Positions 41,016 through 50,229 of a stretch of 64,000 nucleotides of DNA are shown here, piece after piece. Position 1 is the first letter of the stretch, and the number at the start of each line of letters is the position of its first letter. Origin of the DNA: Bog-950 sp046329495 (lineage in GTDB: Bacteria > Bacteroidota > Bacteroidia > Chitinophagales > LD1); assembly GCA_046329495.1 (NCBI GenBank), contig JAXLUO010000002.1:429689-493688 (forward strand). Reading direction: 5' to 3'. The notes beneath the pieces are model-generated. The model saw nothing but the letters and a program-made list of their open reading frames with translations, searched no databases and was not told where the DNA came from. A program made the position numbers and the translations under genes.

Positions 41016-42557
41016 TTAGGGGGTAAAGAATACTTCGTACTCGTAGTTCACCGTCTTTTTATCGCCGGCGCCCAGTTTTACTTCCCACTTAATTTCGGAA
41101 TACGGGTTCAGGTAATTGTAGGTATTCTTCTTTGTTGTTTTGCCGCCATCGGTTTGCGAAGTTACAGTACCGTTCACCGCTTTAGTAACAGAAACCGTTA
41201 CTTCCTTATCCTGGAAATTCTGCACGGTAACGGTGCCCTTTAATACCACTTTGCTATAGTTTTGCTTACCAACTTTTTTGGCATTGTCCTCGCGGTTCTT
41301 TTCCTCCTCCTGGTTCTTCATAATAATGTCGATAGCCTTGGATAAGCGCACATTGGTGCTGGCACCAACCGGCGTGTATTTAATCTCATCCTGTGCTACA
41401 AATTGGTCCTTCTCGTTTACCACCATTACAGAGGCTGTTGTTAACGGAACGGTAGATGTATTTTTTACTTCCAGCGAATGGAATACATCATACGTTTTTT
41501 CATCGTCGGGAACGAAACGATTGCTATAAAAACTGGTAGCATCGTAAATAGTACCTTCGTATTTATCCTTATATTCTACGTTACCGGCAAAAATTGGGAA
41601 GCTGCCCTTGCTTTCTTTCGGCACACTTACCTTGCCCAATTTATAAATGTAGAGGTCATCGCTTTTTTCGCCTTCAGTAGTAAAGTTATTTTCGAAATAA
41701 GAATCACCGTCTGAAGCTTCCTTTGCTGCAAAGGTAAGGCCGGCGTTGCTTTGCAAGTAGTTTATACTACGGTCGTTATCGGCATAGTTGCCATTAACGG
41801 TTAGGTAGTTATAGGTCATAGGGTCGGGTGTGCCGCTGTATTTCATTTGCGGTGCACCTACCACCAATTCTACTTCCGCATCTTTAATATCCTCGGCATA
41901 GTTCTCTACCGTGGCCTTCATCTCTAATCTTGCAGCCTTATCGTCCTTTAGCCGCAAGTAGTACGAAGGAATCCAGTTAATACCGCTGCTCATATATAGC
42001 TCCTGCAAGTTTACCGACTCGGTTGCTTTTTCGGGCTTCAGTACCATCATACGCTTAATGCTATCGGCCATGTAGGTTTGGATAGGATCCTCCTTAAAAT
42101 CAGCCTGGTAAATTTTATCTACGTGCATTACCAGTGTTTTGCCGGCATCGGTAACAAAACGCATAATGCCTGAATACAAGTCGTAACCAACGACTTTACC
42201 GGTGGCAGTTTTATCTATCCCCTCGGTTGGTGAATAATTGATGGTAACGCTTTTGTTTTGATTACCGGCCAGGTACTGCCACACACTACGGCTTTGGTCG
42301 GGCTTGTGCAGGGTATCGTTTTTAAATACAATACTCTTAATGCTGTTATCCTTGCCACTACCGATAAAGTAGGTGCCAAACAAGGTATTCTCCGGAATAG
42401 GCAAGGTAGCCACGCCGCTTTTAACAGCAGCCGTACCTTCTTTAACCAGCATGCCGGTGCCGTTTTTAAAAATGGTAACCTTTTTAACGGGCAGGGAATT
42501 TTGTGCACCAACGGCTAAAGAACCCAGGGCGCATAACAACAGTAATTTGATTTTCAT
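41016..42557 (-). CDS. DUF4139 secreted protein
   Basis: A 513-aa protein with signal peptide MKIKLLLLCALGSLAVGA. The N-terminal VKKVTIFKNGTGMLVKEGTAAVKSG and LPIPENTLFGTYFIGSG match the DUF4140 N-terminal part, and the central ELYMSSGINWIPSYYLRL begins the DUF4139 domain (mucoidy-inhibitor A-like). The C-terminus is a beta-rich TVNYEYEVFFTP tail. Function unknown; localisation periplasmic or surface. It is 49 bp from the nucleoside transporter gene, same strand. Confidence 0.83.
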   Translation of the reverse strand: MKIKLLLLCALGSLAVGAQNSLPVKKVTIFKNGTGMLVKEGTAAVKSGVATLPIPENTLFGTYFIGSGKDNSIKSIVFKNDTLHKPDQSRSVWQYLAGNQNKSVTINYSPTEGIDKTATGKVVGYDLYSGIMRFVTDAGKTLVMHVDKIYQADFKEDPIQTYMADSIKRMMVLKPEKATESVNLQELYMSSGINWIPSYYLRLKDDKAARLEMKATVENYAEDIKDAEVELVVGAPQMKYSGTPDPMTYNYLTVNGNYADNDRSINYLQSNAGLTFAAKEASDGDSYFENNFTTEGEKSDDLYIYKLGKVSVPKESKGSFPIFAGNVEYKDKYEGTIYDATSFYSNRFVPDDEKTYDVFHSLEVKNTSTVPLTTASVMVVNEKDQFVAQDEIKYTPVGASTNVRLSKAIDIIMKNQEEEKNREDNAKKVGKQNYSKVVLKGTVTVQNFQDKEVTVSVTKAVNGTVTSQTDGGKTTKKNTYNYLNPYSEIKWEVKLGAGDKKTVNYEYEVFFTP

Positions 42558-42605
42558 TGCAAGGTGTTTTAGTAATGATGCATTAGCTTGTTTTATTGCA
42601 CAAGC

Positions 42606-43886
42606 TTAGCCGAGTATACCGGCCAAGGTAGCACTCAAATACGATGCCATAGTGCCTACCATCAACGCCTTAAAACCTAATTTGGCTAAATCTTTACGGC
42701 GGTCGGGGGCCAATTCGCCTATACCACCTACCTGGATAGCAATGGAGCTGAAATTAGCGAAACCGCAACAGGCAAAGCTGGCGATGATGACCGCCTTCTC
42801 GGATAACTGATGGGCGCTGATCATTTTTGCCAAACTATCGTAAGCAACAAATTCGTTAATCACCAATTTGGTGCCCAGCAGCGCTCCAACCGCATGGGCC
42901 TCGTTACCCGGCACACCCATAACGCGTGCAAAAATAGAGAACACCGCCCCGAAGATGGAATTGATGGTAAGGTTAGATAAATCGAGACCGATTACGGACA
43001 AATCCATACCGGTAGCAGCCAGCCAAACACCAATTTTAATTAGTATGGCATTCAATAGAGCAATTAAGGCAATAAAACCAATCAGCATGGCAATAACGTT
43101 CAACGAAACTTTTAAGCCATCGCTTGCACCGTGCGAGATGGCATCCAATAAGTTGGCATGCACCTTTTTTACTTCCAGTTTTACGGCACCTTTAGTAGCG
43201 CTTTCCTCCGTTTCGGGCCAAACAATTTTTGATATAACCAATGCTGCCGGTGCCGCCATAATACTGGCTGCTAATAAATAAGAGGCTTTAATACCAAACG
43301 ATATATACACAGCCATTACACCACCGGCTATAGTAGCCATACTACCGCTCATAGAAGCAAGCAGCTCGCTCATGGTCATAGAAGAAATATAAGGCTTGAT
43401 CATGATCTGTGCCTCAACCTGCCCCACAAAAGTAGAAGCAACGTTAGAGAGCGCCTCGGCACCCGATACATTCATTAAGAAGTGTACAATACGCGCCAGG
43501 AAGGAAACCACCACCTGCATTAAGCCAATATGATAAGCAATACTTACCAGTACCGCCACAAAAATGATGGTAGGCATAATTTTAAACATGAAAAGAAAAC
43601 TCAATCCATCACCGAAAATAGGACGCAGCAATTCGCCGTGAATTAAACCACCAAATACGAACTCGCCGCCACGGTCGGCCATTTCCAGCAGGCGGGTAAT
43701 TTTGGCGCCCAACCAGCCAAACATGCTTTGCCCAACGCCTGTTTTTAAGATAAAAACCGCCAAACCCAATTGCAGGCCCAGTCCGCTAAATACTAAACGA
43801 TAGTTAATAGCCTTGCGATTGTTAGAAAAAGCGTATGCAATACCCAGTATTACAACAAAACCTATTAAGCCTGTAAATCTCTCCAT
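42606..43886 (-). CDS. concentrative nucleoside transporter (NupC/CNT family)
   Basis: A 426-aa inner-membrane proton- or sodium-coupled nucleoside importer. Motifs: N-terminal NYRLVFSGLGLQLGLAVFILKT, MTMSELLASMSGSMATIAGGVMAVY (the CNT nucleoside-binding GGVM region), GALLGTKLVINEFVAYDSL (helix with substrate-binding polar residues) and SFACCGFANFSSIAIQ. About ten hydrophobic segments. The nucleoside specificity cannot be read from sequence. Confidence 0.93.
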   Translation of the reverse strand: MERFTGLIGFVVILGIAYAFSNNRKAINYRLVFSGLGLQLGLAVFILKTGVGQSMFGWLGAKITRLLEMADRGGEFVFGGLIHGELLRPIFGDGLSFLFMFKIMPTIIFVAVLVSIAYHIGLMQVVVSFLARIVHFLMNVSGAEALSNVASTFVGQVEAQIMIKPYISSMTMSELLASMSGSMATIAGGVMAVYISFGIKASYLLAASIMAAPAALVISKIVWPETEESATKGAVKLEVKKVHANLLDAISHGASDGLKVSLNVIAMLIGFIALIALLNAILIKIGVWLAATGMDLSVIGLDLSNLTINSIFGAVFSIFARVMGVPGNEAHAVGALLGTKLVINEFVAYDSLAKMISAHQLSEKAVIIASFACCGFANFSSIAIQVGGIGELAPDRRKDLAKLGFKALMVGTMASYLSATLAGILG

Positions 43887-43976
43887 GCACGGGTTGTTTC
43901 CCCAAACATAAGAAAAACATCAAGGCTTGCTAAAACAGGGATAATGCAGGAAAAACTACTCAGCGAATGAATGCCG

Positions 43977-44429
43977 TCAGGCAGTCATTTTAATGTTACG
44001 ACTCACCCACTTCTCCATCCACTTTATTTTTTTGAGGTAAGTGGGCATATCCTGCGCGTATTTGAGGTGAATGAGAAAATCGTGGTAGCCGGCTACGGGA
44101 TGTTTAGCGTGCCAGGGTTCGTAAAAATTGGTTTGCCATTTTTTCAGGTATCCCAAACAATCGCTGATGGAAGCAAATTTCATATACGCTCCATTCCCCC
44201 TAAAACCAAAGAGGTTATTATGATTAAAAGCACATTTCTTACACTCCAGCCAGCCGGTTTCAAATAGGGCGATGGCCAGCACTGTTTTAGGGTGCTTAAT
44301 GTCGTAGGCTACCAGCGAATCGTAAAGCGCCTGGGCTTTTTGCTGGCGGGTTTCCTGTGCAGTGGCCAGGTGCGAACCTGCCATTACCAGGCAACAAACC
44401 GTAAATTGCTTTAATCGGGCTTTTCTCAT
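43977..44429 (-). CDS. glucosaminidase-domain protein, 150 aa
   Basis: A secreted protein (signal MRKARLKQFTVCCLVMAGSHLATAQ) whose mature 125 residues match an endo-beta-N-acetylglucosaminidase/FlgJ-like muramidase domain. The catalytic glutamate lies in ALFETGWL, and NNLFGFRGNGAYMKF is the family signature. Two paired cysteines (ECKKCAF) may form a disulphide. It probably cleaves peptidoglycan in the periplasm. It is encoded 90 bp downstream of the nucleoside transporter gene. Confidence 0.85.
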   Translation of the reverse strand: MRKARLKQFTVCCLVMAGSHLATAQETRQQKAQALYDSLVAYDIKHPKTVLAIALFETGWLECKKCAFNHNNLFGFRGNGAYMKFASISDCLGYLKKWQTNFYEPWHAKHPVAGYHDFLIHLKYAQDMPTYLKKIKWMEKWVSRNIKMTA

Positions 44430-44512
44430 GCTCGGGGATCGTTATTCTTAATTATACGTGCCTTTAACGAAAAACGTGCCATAACGGATGTTGATAACAC
44501 CCGCCGACAAAA

Positions 44513-44536
44513 AAGGGCGATCGTAAAATCGCCCTT
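44513..44536 (-). terminator. Rho-independent terminator after pckA
   Basis: A 9-bp stem AAGGGCGAT/ATCGCCCTT (44513-44521 and 44528-44536), followed on the minus strand by TTTTTTGTC. It is 25 bp after the pckA stop. Confidence 0.85.
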
Positions 44537-44560
44537 ACAAATCTCGTTATCAGTTAGTTA

Positions 44561-46174
44561 TTAGCTTGCTTGCAGCACTTTTGGAGCTGCATTTAAAATC
44601 TCTTCTTCGGCCTTAGCGGCAAATTTTTCGAAGTTCTTATTGAACGCAGCTGCCAATTCGTTGGCTTTTGCAGTATAGGCATCTTTATTAGGCCAGGTGT
44701 TAGCCGGGTTCAGAATTTCAGCCGGAACATTCTGGCAACTCTTTGGCATAGAAACACCGAAAATAGGGTGTGTTTCGAACTCTACATTATGCAGTTTGCC
44801 ATTAAGCGCTTCGGTAATTAAAGCACGGGTATGTGGTAAACTCATACGCTTGCCTACGCCGTAAGGGCCACCGGTATAACCGGTATTCAGCAACCATACG
44901 TCTATTTCAGCGTTACGCAACTTTTCGCCCAGTAACGAAGCATACTTGGTTGGGTGCAGTGGTAAGAACGGTGCACCAAAGCAAGTACTGAATGTTGTTT
45001 GAGGTTCGGTTACACCTGCTTCGGTTCCGGCTACCTTGCTGGTAAAGCCCGAAAGGAAGAAATACATAGCCTGACCTACGCTTAGTTTGCTGATTGGAGG
45101 CAGCACACCGAATGCATCGTACGTAAGGAAGAAAATATTTTTAGGTGCACCACCTACACTCTTTGGCAGGGCATTATCAATAAAATGGATAGGATAGCTA
45201 ACGCGGGTATTTTCGGTTCTTTCCTTGTATTTGTAATCTACCGTGCGGGTTCCGGGGTAGAAACCAATGTTCTCCAGAATTGCACCATGACGGATAGCCC
45301 GGTAAATGTCGGGTTCCTTTTCAGCGCTCAGATCGATGGTTTTAGCATAACAACCACCTTCGAAATTGAATACGGAATTAGGCGTCCAACCGTGTTCATC
45401 GTCACCAATCAGCGGACGGTTAGGATCGGCAGATAAGGTAGTTTTACCTGTACCGCTTAAGCCGAAAAATAAAGCTACATCGCCTTCTTTACCAACGTTG
45501 GCGCTGCAGTGCATGCTCAACACATTCTTCTCATGCGGTAACACATAATTAAGAACGGTGAAAATACCTTTCTTGATTTCGCCGGTATAAGCAGTACCAC
45601 CAATGATGGCGATCTTTTTAGTGAAGTTGAGGATAGCGAAATTGTGCTGACGAACACCATCTACTTCGCCTTTGCATTTAAAGCCGGGAGCCTGAATAAC
45701 CAACCAGTCTGGCTGGATAGTTTCCAACTCGCTTGCTTCGGGACGCAGGAACATGTTATAGGCAAACATGTTAGCCCACGGATATTCGGTAACCACGCGA
45801 ACATTCAAACGGTAAGCATCTTCGGCGCAGGCATAACAATCGCGCACAAATACATCTTTACCGCCCAGGTATTCAACTAACTGGTTATACAGGTTATCGA
45901 ACACTTCGGGAGCAACCGGGTTGTTGAAACCACCCCAGTCTACACTATCCTTGGTTTGTTCGTCTTTAACAATGAATTTGTCTTTGGGAGCACGCCCGGT
46001 AAATTCGCCTGTATCAACTGCAAGGGCACCTGTATCGTTTAATACAGCCTGGCCTCTCTTAATTGATTCCTCTACCAGCTCTTCAGCGGTAAGGTTCCAG
46101 TATTGTTTACGGGTGTTTTTAATGCCTAATGTTTCGAGGTTTGCTTTCGGGTTCTTCGGACCAACGATTTCCAT
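44561..46174 (-). CDS. pckA: phosphoenolpyruvate carboxykinase (ATP)
   Basis: Converts oxaloacetate to phosphoenolpyruvate with ATP, the gluconeogenic step. Full length at 537 aa. The PEPCK signature region GLSGTGKTTLSADPNRPLIGDDEHGW contains the P-loop (kinase-1a) and the metal-binding DD (kinase-2). CFGAPFLPLHP and NTGYTGGPYGVGKRM are further conserved segments, and the arginine and lysine of the substrate pocket are in place. Transcribed alone from a promoter with a perfect -7 element and closed by a strong terminator. Confidence 0.97.
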   Translation of the reverse strand: MEIVGPKNPKANLETLGIKNTRKQYWNLTAEELVEESIKRGQAVLNDTGALAVDTGEFTGRAPKDKFIVKDEQTKDSVDWGGFNNPVAPEVFDNLYNQLVEYLGGKDVFVRDCYACAEDAYRLNVRVVTEYPWANMFAYNMFLRPEASELETIQPDWLVIQAPGFKCKGEVDGVRQHNFAILNFTKKIAIIGGTAYTGEIKKGIFTVLNYVLPHEKNVLSMHCSANVGKEGDVALFFGLSGTGKTTLSADPNRPLIGDDEHGWTPNSVFNFEGGCYAKTIDLSAEKEPDIYRAIRHGAILENIGFYPGTRTVDYKYKERTENTRVSYPIHFIDNALPKSVGGAPKNIFFLTYDAFGVLPPISKLSVGQAMYFFLSGFTSKVAGTEAGVTEPQTTFSTCFGAPFLPLHPTKYASLLGEKLRNAEIDVWLLNTGYTGGPYGVGKRMSLPHTRALITEALNGKLHNVEFETHPIFGVSMPKSCQNVPAEILNPANTWPNKDAYTAKANELAAAFNKNFEKFAAKAEEEILNAAPKVLQAS

Positions 46175-46208
46175 GTCGTAACTATTTTATCAGCACTTTA
46201 GAGGGGGG

Positions 46209-46216
46209 CAAATGTA
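46209..46216 (-). promoter_or_regulatory. -7 element of pckA
   Basis: TACATTTG on the minus strand, 35 bp upstream of the pckA ATG, matches TAnnTTTG. No -33 TTTG is found at the usual distance. Confidence 0.5.
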
Positions 46217-46349
46217 AAAAACTTGGCCGAAGTGCGAAGGATGAAGGAAATCAGGGTGCCAAAACCATTAAAGTGGTCATCGTTGCTGTTTCGGAGTTGG
46301 GGCCTAAAGACGCCAAATTTTACTTATTTCGTTTTATAAACAGCCCTTT

Positions 46350-47642
46350 ATGCGTTACGAACGAATTAATGCTGAACTTTTTAAGCTGAACCGAAAGAAC
46401 TTTGTTAAAAACATGAAGCCAAATTCGTTGGCCGTGTTTGTTAGCAACGATATTATAACCCGTAGCGCCGATGCGGCCTACAGATGGCGCCAAAATCCCG
46501 ACCTTTTCTATTTAACTGGAGTAGATCAGGAAGAAACGTTTCTGATTTTATATCCCGATGCACCTTCCGATAAGTTTAAAGAGTTGCTTTTTGTGCGCCA
46601 CACCAGCGAACATGTTATGTGGTGGGAAGGCAAAAAGCTGAGCAAAGAAGAAGCTACTGAAGTTTCAGGTATTGAGCGTGTGCATTGGAATGAATCGTTT
46701 GACCAGATGCTGTGCCTGCTGATGAACCAGGCCGATACGGTTTACCTGAACACCAACGAACACGACCGCAGCATAACCATGGGCGAGGCTACCGAAATAA
46801 AGTTTGCCCGCAACCTGATGCAGAAATATCCGCTGCATAAATACGAGCGCTCCGCTCCTATTATGCACAACCTGCGCGTAAGCAAATCGGAATACGAAGT
46901 GGCATTGCTGCGCAAGGCCATTGACATTACTAATAAAGGGTTTATCCGTGCGCTTAAAACTATTAAGCCCGGCATTTGGGAATATGAAATTGAAGCGGCA
47001 TTAACACACGAGTATGTAGTTAACCGCGGCACAGGCCATGCATATGAACCTATCATTGCATCGGGTGGTAATGCCTGTGTGTTGCACTACGTAACCAACG
47101 ATGTGCAGTGTAAGGATGGAGAATTAGTGCTGATGGATGCGGCGGCAGAGTATGCCAACTACTGTGCCGACTTAACCCGCACAGTACCTGTAAATGGCAA
47201 ATTTACCAAGCGCCAAAAGAACGTTTACAATGCCGTGTTGCGCGTGCACAACGAAGCTAAGAACATGATGCGCAGCGGCGCTGTGCTGCAGGATTTGAAC
47301 GATGAAGTGGGCAAAGTAATGGAAGCTGAGTTACTTGGTTTGAGACTGTTGACCAAAACCGACATTAAAAACCAAACCAAAGAAGCACCTGCCTATAAAA
47401 AGTATTTCCCACATGGTACGGCCCACTTTTTAGGGTTGGATGTGCATGATGTAGGCAACCGCTATGCTAAACTAAAGCCCGGCACTGTGCTTACCTGCGA
47501 ACCCGGCATTTATATCCGAGACGAAAAATTGGGTATCCGTTTAGAGAATAACATACTTATTACAAAGGGCAATCCGGTTGATTTAATGAAGGATATTCCG
47601 ATTGAAGCGGACGAGATTGAAGCTATTATGCAAGGCAAGTAA
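46350..47642 (+). CDS. pepP: aminopeptidase P (Xaa-Pro aminopeptidase)
   Basis: A 430-aa pita-bread metallopeptidase that removes N-terminal residues before proline. The N-terminal AMP_N domain (1-150) shows FVSNDIITRSADAAYRWRQNPDLFYLTGVDQ. The metal ligands are in LVLMDAAAEYANYCADLTRTVPVNG (Asp, Asp), FPHGTAHFLGLDVHDVG (His), EPGIYI (Glu) and GIRLENNILI (Glu). It precedes pssA by 32 bp, same strand. Confidence 0.95.
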   Translation: MRYERINAELFKLNRKNFVKNMKPNSLAVFVSNDIITRSADAAYRWRQNPDLFYLTGVDQEETFLILYPDAPSDKFKELLFVRHTSEHVMWWEGKKLSKEEATEVSGIERVHWNESFDQMLCLLMNQADTVYLNTNEHDRSITMGEATEIKFARNLMQKYPLHKYERSAPIMHNLRVSKSEYEVALLRKAIDITNKGFIRALKTIKPGIWEYEIEAALTHEYVVNRGTGHAYEPIIASGGNACVLHYVTNDVQCKDGELVLMDAAAEYANYCADLTRTVPVNGKFTKRQKNVYNAVLRVHNEAKNMMRSGAVLQDLNDEVGKVMEAELLGLRLLTKTDIKNQTKEAPAYKKYFPHGTAHFLGLDVHDVGNRYAKLKPGTVLTCEPGIYIRDEKLGIRLENNILITKGNPVDLMKDIPIEADEIEAIMQGK

Positions 47643-47674
47643 GGCCTACGATTTTTGATTTAAGCGAACTCAAC

Positions 47675-48397
47675 ATGCGTTTATTTAATTTACCCAATGC
47701 CTTAACATTGGTAAACCTGCTGGCCGGTTGTTTTGCCGTGGTGTTTATTTTTAGCTATCAATGGGATTTTGTGCCGTTTTGTGTAGCCGTATCGCTGCTG
47801 GCCGATTTTTTAGATGGCTTTGCTGCGCGCTTTACAAAAAACAGCACCGAGATCGGTAAAGAGCTGGATTCGTTGGCCGATATGGTAAGCTTTGGCTTTG
47901 TGCCGGGCGCTATTGTGTTTCAGTTATTACTGCAGTTAAATGAAGGCAATACAGCCTCCTCCCCTACAATGGTCATGCTGCTTTCGGCACCGGGATTTTT
48001 GATCACGCTTTTTGCGGCCCTGCGATTGGCTAAATTTAACCTTGATACCAGACAAAACGATGGATTTATAGGCTTAGCCACACCGGCGGCCACCATTTTT
48101 GTGGTAGGTTATATGCTGGTGTTTTTACACGGCCTGCCTTACCTGGGCATGCAGCTAAATGCGCACGCCCAGTTGATTTTATACAGCATTAGCCTGATAC
48201 TGCCGGTGCTGATGATTGCCGAGATACCCATGTTTAGCTTTAAGTTTAAAAGCTTTGGCTGGAAGGGCAACGAGGTCCGCTATCTGTTTATAATTCTTTC
48301 GGTGGTTTTGCTGCTGAGCCTTAAATTAGCGGCCATATCACTGATTATTGTATTCTACGTACTTATCTCAGTTATTTTAAAACTAATTAAGCCATGA
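47675..48397 (+). CDS. pssA: CDP-diacylglycerol-serine O-phosphatidyltransferase
   Basis: A 240-aa inner-membrane enzyme making phosphatidylserine, the precursor of phosphatidylethanolamine. The CDP-alcohol phosphotransferase motif D-x2-D-G-x2-A-R-x8-G-x3-D-x3-D is seen as DFLDGFAARFTKNSTEIGKELDSLAD. Membrane segments surround it. The start PNALTLVNLLAGCFAV is typical for the family. It overlaps purS by 4 bp. Confidence 0.93.
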   Translation: MRLFNLPNALTLVNLLAGCFAVVFIFSYQWDFVPFCVAVSLLADFLDGFAARFTKNSTEIGKELDSLADMVSFGFVPGAIVFQLLLQLNEGNTASSPTMVMLLSAPGFLITLFAALRLAKFNLDTRQNDGFIGLATPAATIFVVGYMLVFLHGLPYLGMQLNAHAQLILYSISLILPVLMIAEIPMFSFKFKSFGWKGNEVRYLFIILSVVLLLSLKLAAISLIIVFYVLISVILKLIKP

Positions 48398-48645
48398 ACT
48401 TTAGAGCAGAAATTGATGTAATGCCATTGAAAGAATTGCTTGACCCGCAAGGCAAAGCCGTTGAACACGGATTGCAGAAGATGAACTTCCGTAGTGTGGA
48501 CGATGTGCGCATTGGCAAACACATTACTATTAAACTGAGCGCTAACAGCAAAGAAGAAGCATCCGCCCAGGTAGAAGAAGCCTGCAAAAAACTGCTGGCC
48601 AATCCTATTATGGAAGGCTATAAGTTTGAGGTTATTGCCGAGTAA
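48394..48645 (+). CDS. purS: phosphoribosylformylglycinamidine synthase subunit PurS
   Basis: An 83-aa protein: FRAEIDVMPLKELLDPQGKAVEHGLQKM and DVRIGKHITIKL match PurS, the small subunit that bridges PurL and PurQ in de novo purine synthesis. The rest of the purine pathway is not adjacent, so purS has been separated from purL/purQ. It starts 4 bp before the end of pssA, on the same strand. Confidence 0.9.
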   Translation: MNFRAEIDVMPLKELLDPQGKAVEHGLQKMNFRSVDDVRIGKHITIKLSANSKEEASAQVEEACKKLLANPIMEGYKFEVIAE

Positions 48646-48685
48646 TTTGCAGTAACGGATGGCATAAGGCCATCCTGCTAATACT

Positions 48686-49357
48686 ATGAAGCTAACCATC
48701 GTTCCAACGCCAATCGGCAACCTGGAAGACATCACGCTGCGTGCGTTGCATGTTTTAAAGGCTGCCGATTTGATTTTATGCGAGGACACCCGCCAAAGCA
48801 AAAAATTGCTGGACCATTACCAGATATCGAAACCCTTGCTGAGCTACCATAAGTTTAACGAAAGAGCCGCACAGGATAATATTATCAGCCAGTTGCAAAC
48901 CGGCCGGCAAATTGCCATGGTAAGTGATGGCGGCACACCCGGCATATCGGACCCCGGTTTGCTGTTGGTTAAGCGTTGTATTGAAGAAAGCATACCCGTT
49001 GAAACCCTACCCGGTGCCACTGCCTTTGTGCCGGCCTTGATTAACTCGGGTTTTGCCAACGATGAATTTGTGTTTATAGGCTTTTTGCCGCACAAAAAAG
49101 GCAGGCAAACCAAACTGAAAGAAATTGCTGCAGAGCACCGCACCATTATCTTATACGAATCGCCCTACCGAATTATTAAGCTGCTGCAAGAATTGAAGCA
49201 GTTTGTAAGCGAGACGAGACGTGTATCGCTGAGCCGCGAGATATCGAAAATGTTTGAAGAAACGGTGCGCGGCACGCCTGACGAATTAATAGCCCACTTT
49301 ACCAAAAAAGAGCCCAGGGGTGAGTTTGTTGTGGTAATTGATACAGTTGAGAAATAA
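48686..49357 (+). CDS. rsmI: 16S rRNA 2'-O-ribose C1402 methyltransferase
   Basis: A SAM-dependent tetrapyrrole-methylase-type enzyme that 2'-O-methylates C1402 of 16S rRNA. The N-terminus LTIVPTPIGNLEDITLRAL is the RsmI signature, with CEDTRQSKKLL and SDGGTPGISDPG (SAM-binding). TLPGATAFVPALINSG and the FVFIGFLPHKKG region complete the core. 223 aa, normal length. It is encoded 40 bp after purS. Confidence 0.95.
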   Translation: MKLTIVPTPIGNLEDITLRALHVLKAADLILCEDTRQSKKLLDHYQISKPLLSYHKFNERAAQDNIISQLQTGRQIAMVSDGGTPGISDPGLLLVKRCIEESIPVETLPGATAFVPALINSGFANDEFVFIGFLPHKKGRQTKLKEIAAEHRTIILYESPYRIIKLLQELKQFVSETRRVSLSREISKMFEETVRGTPDELIAHFTKKEPRGEFVVVIDTVEK

Positions 49358-49378
49358 GCACAATCAAAAAAATAAAAA

Positions 49379-49401
49379 GGGCCGGCATACCATGCCGGCC
49401 C
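49379..49401 (-). terminator. Rho-independent terminator after the fasciclin gene
   Basis: A 10-bp GC-rich stem (49379-49388 and 49392-49401, loop 3 nt), followed on the minus strand by TTTTTATTTTTTTG. It lies between the fasciclin and rsmI genes, which converge. Confidence 0.85.
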
Positions 49402-49426
49402 AAAACCAAAGACCAAGGTTAGCTGA

Positions 49427-49993
49427 TTACTTTTTAGCAGGAGGCAGCAAAACTGCGTCGATAACATATACCATACCATTGCTGGCGGGTACAGCGGCTA
49501 TAACGTTCGCATCGTTTACCTGAATTTTACCATCCTTCATTTTTACAGTCAATTTATCGCCGTTTACCATACCGATGGTCATACCATCTTTAAAGTATTC
49601 CTCCTTTAAAGAACTGGTGGTTACGTGATACTCAAGAATATTGCGGAGGTCGTTTTTCTTTTCGGGAACTAACAAACCTTCCACGGTTCCTGCAGGCAGT
49701 TTTGCAAAAGCATCATTTGTTGGTGCAAATACCGTAAACGGACCGGCATTAGAGAGCACATCCACATACTCCGCCGCTTTTAAGGCAGCAACCAGGGTGG
49801 TGTGATCTTTAGAACCTATAGCGACTTTCACTACATCTTTTTGGGATTGATCATCCTGCACAGCGCTTTGTCCGGCTTCGGGCGCATTGCTTGCAGCGCT
49901 TTCGGTGTTAGTAGTAGCCGCATCGTTATTACAGGCAGTAAATAGCAGCAAGCTACTGCCGAGTGCCCAGATGAGGGTGTTAAACTTTTTCAT
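49427..49993 (-). CDS. fasciclin-domain lipoprotein
   Basis: A 188-aa lipoprotein: the signal ends in LLLFTAC with the lipidated cysteine at about residue 21, then a low-complexity linker rich in Ala, Thr, Asn and Ser. The rest is one FAS1 domain, with HTTLVAALKAAEYVDVLSNAGPFTVFAPTNDAFAKLP and VNDANVIAAVPASNGMVYVIDAVLLPP, the usual H1 and H2 motifs. FAS1 domains mediate adhesion or ligand binding. A -7-like TAAGTTTG lies about 40 bp upstream of the start (50033-50040). Confidence 0.92.
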   Translation of the reverse strand: MKKFNTLIWALGSSLLLFTACNNDAATTNTESAASNAPEAGQSAVQDDQSQKDVVKVAIGSKDHTTLVAALKAAEYVDVLSNAGPFTVFAPTNDAFAKLPAGTVEGLLVPEKKNDLRNILEYHVTTSSLKEEYFKDGMTIGMVNGDKLTVKMKDGKIQVNDANVIAAVPASNGMVYVIDAVLLPPAKK

Positions 49994-50229
49994 ACAAATG
50001 ACTTTTAAAAATTATGGGTGAAATAACGGAGGCAAACTTACCGGGCGTGCCAGGCAGGTGATATGAGCAAACTCATACGAAAAAAGAGGGTTACTCATGA
50101 ATAAAATCCGCCCAATAAAAGATAATTGCATCTTTTTATCTTTTAGGAAGAAGTAGGACAACAGATGAAAATCATTTAGCAGGAAGGGTAGGTTTTACTA
50201 CCATTGCAGGTTAAATAAATGCGGAATTA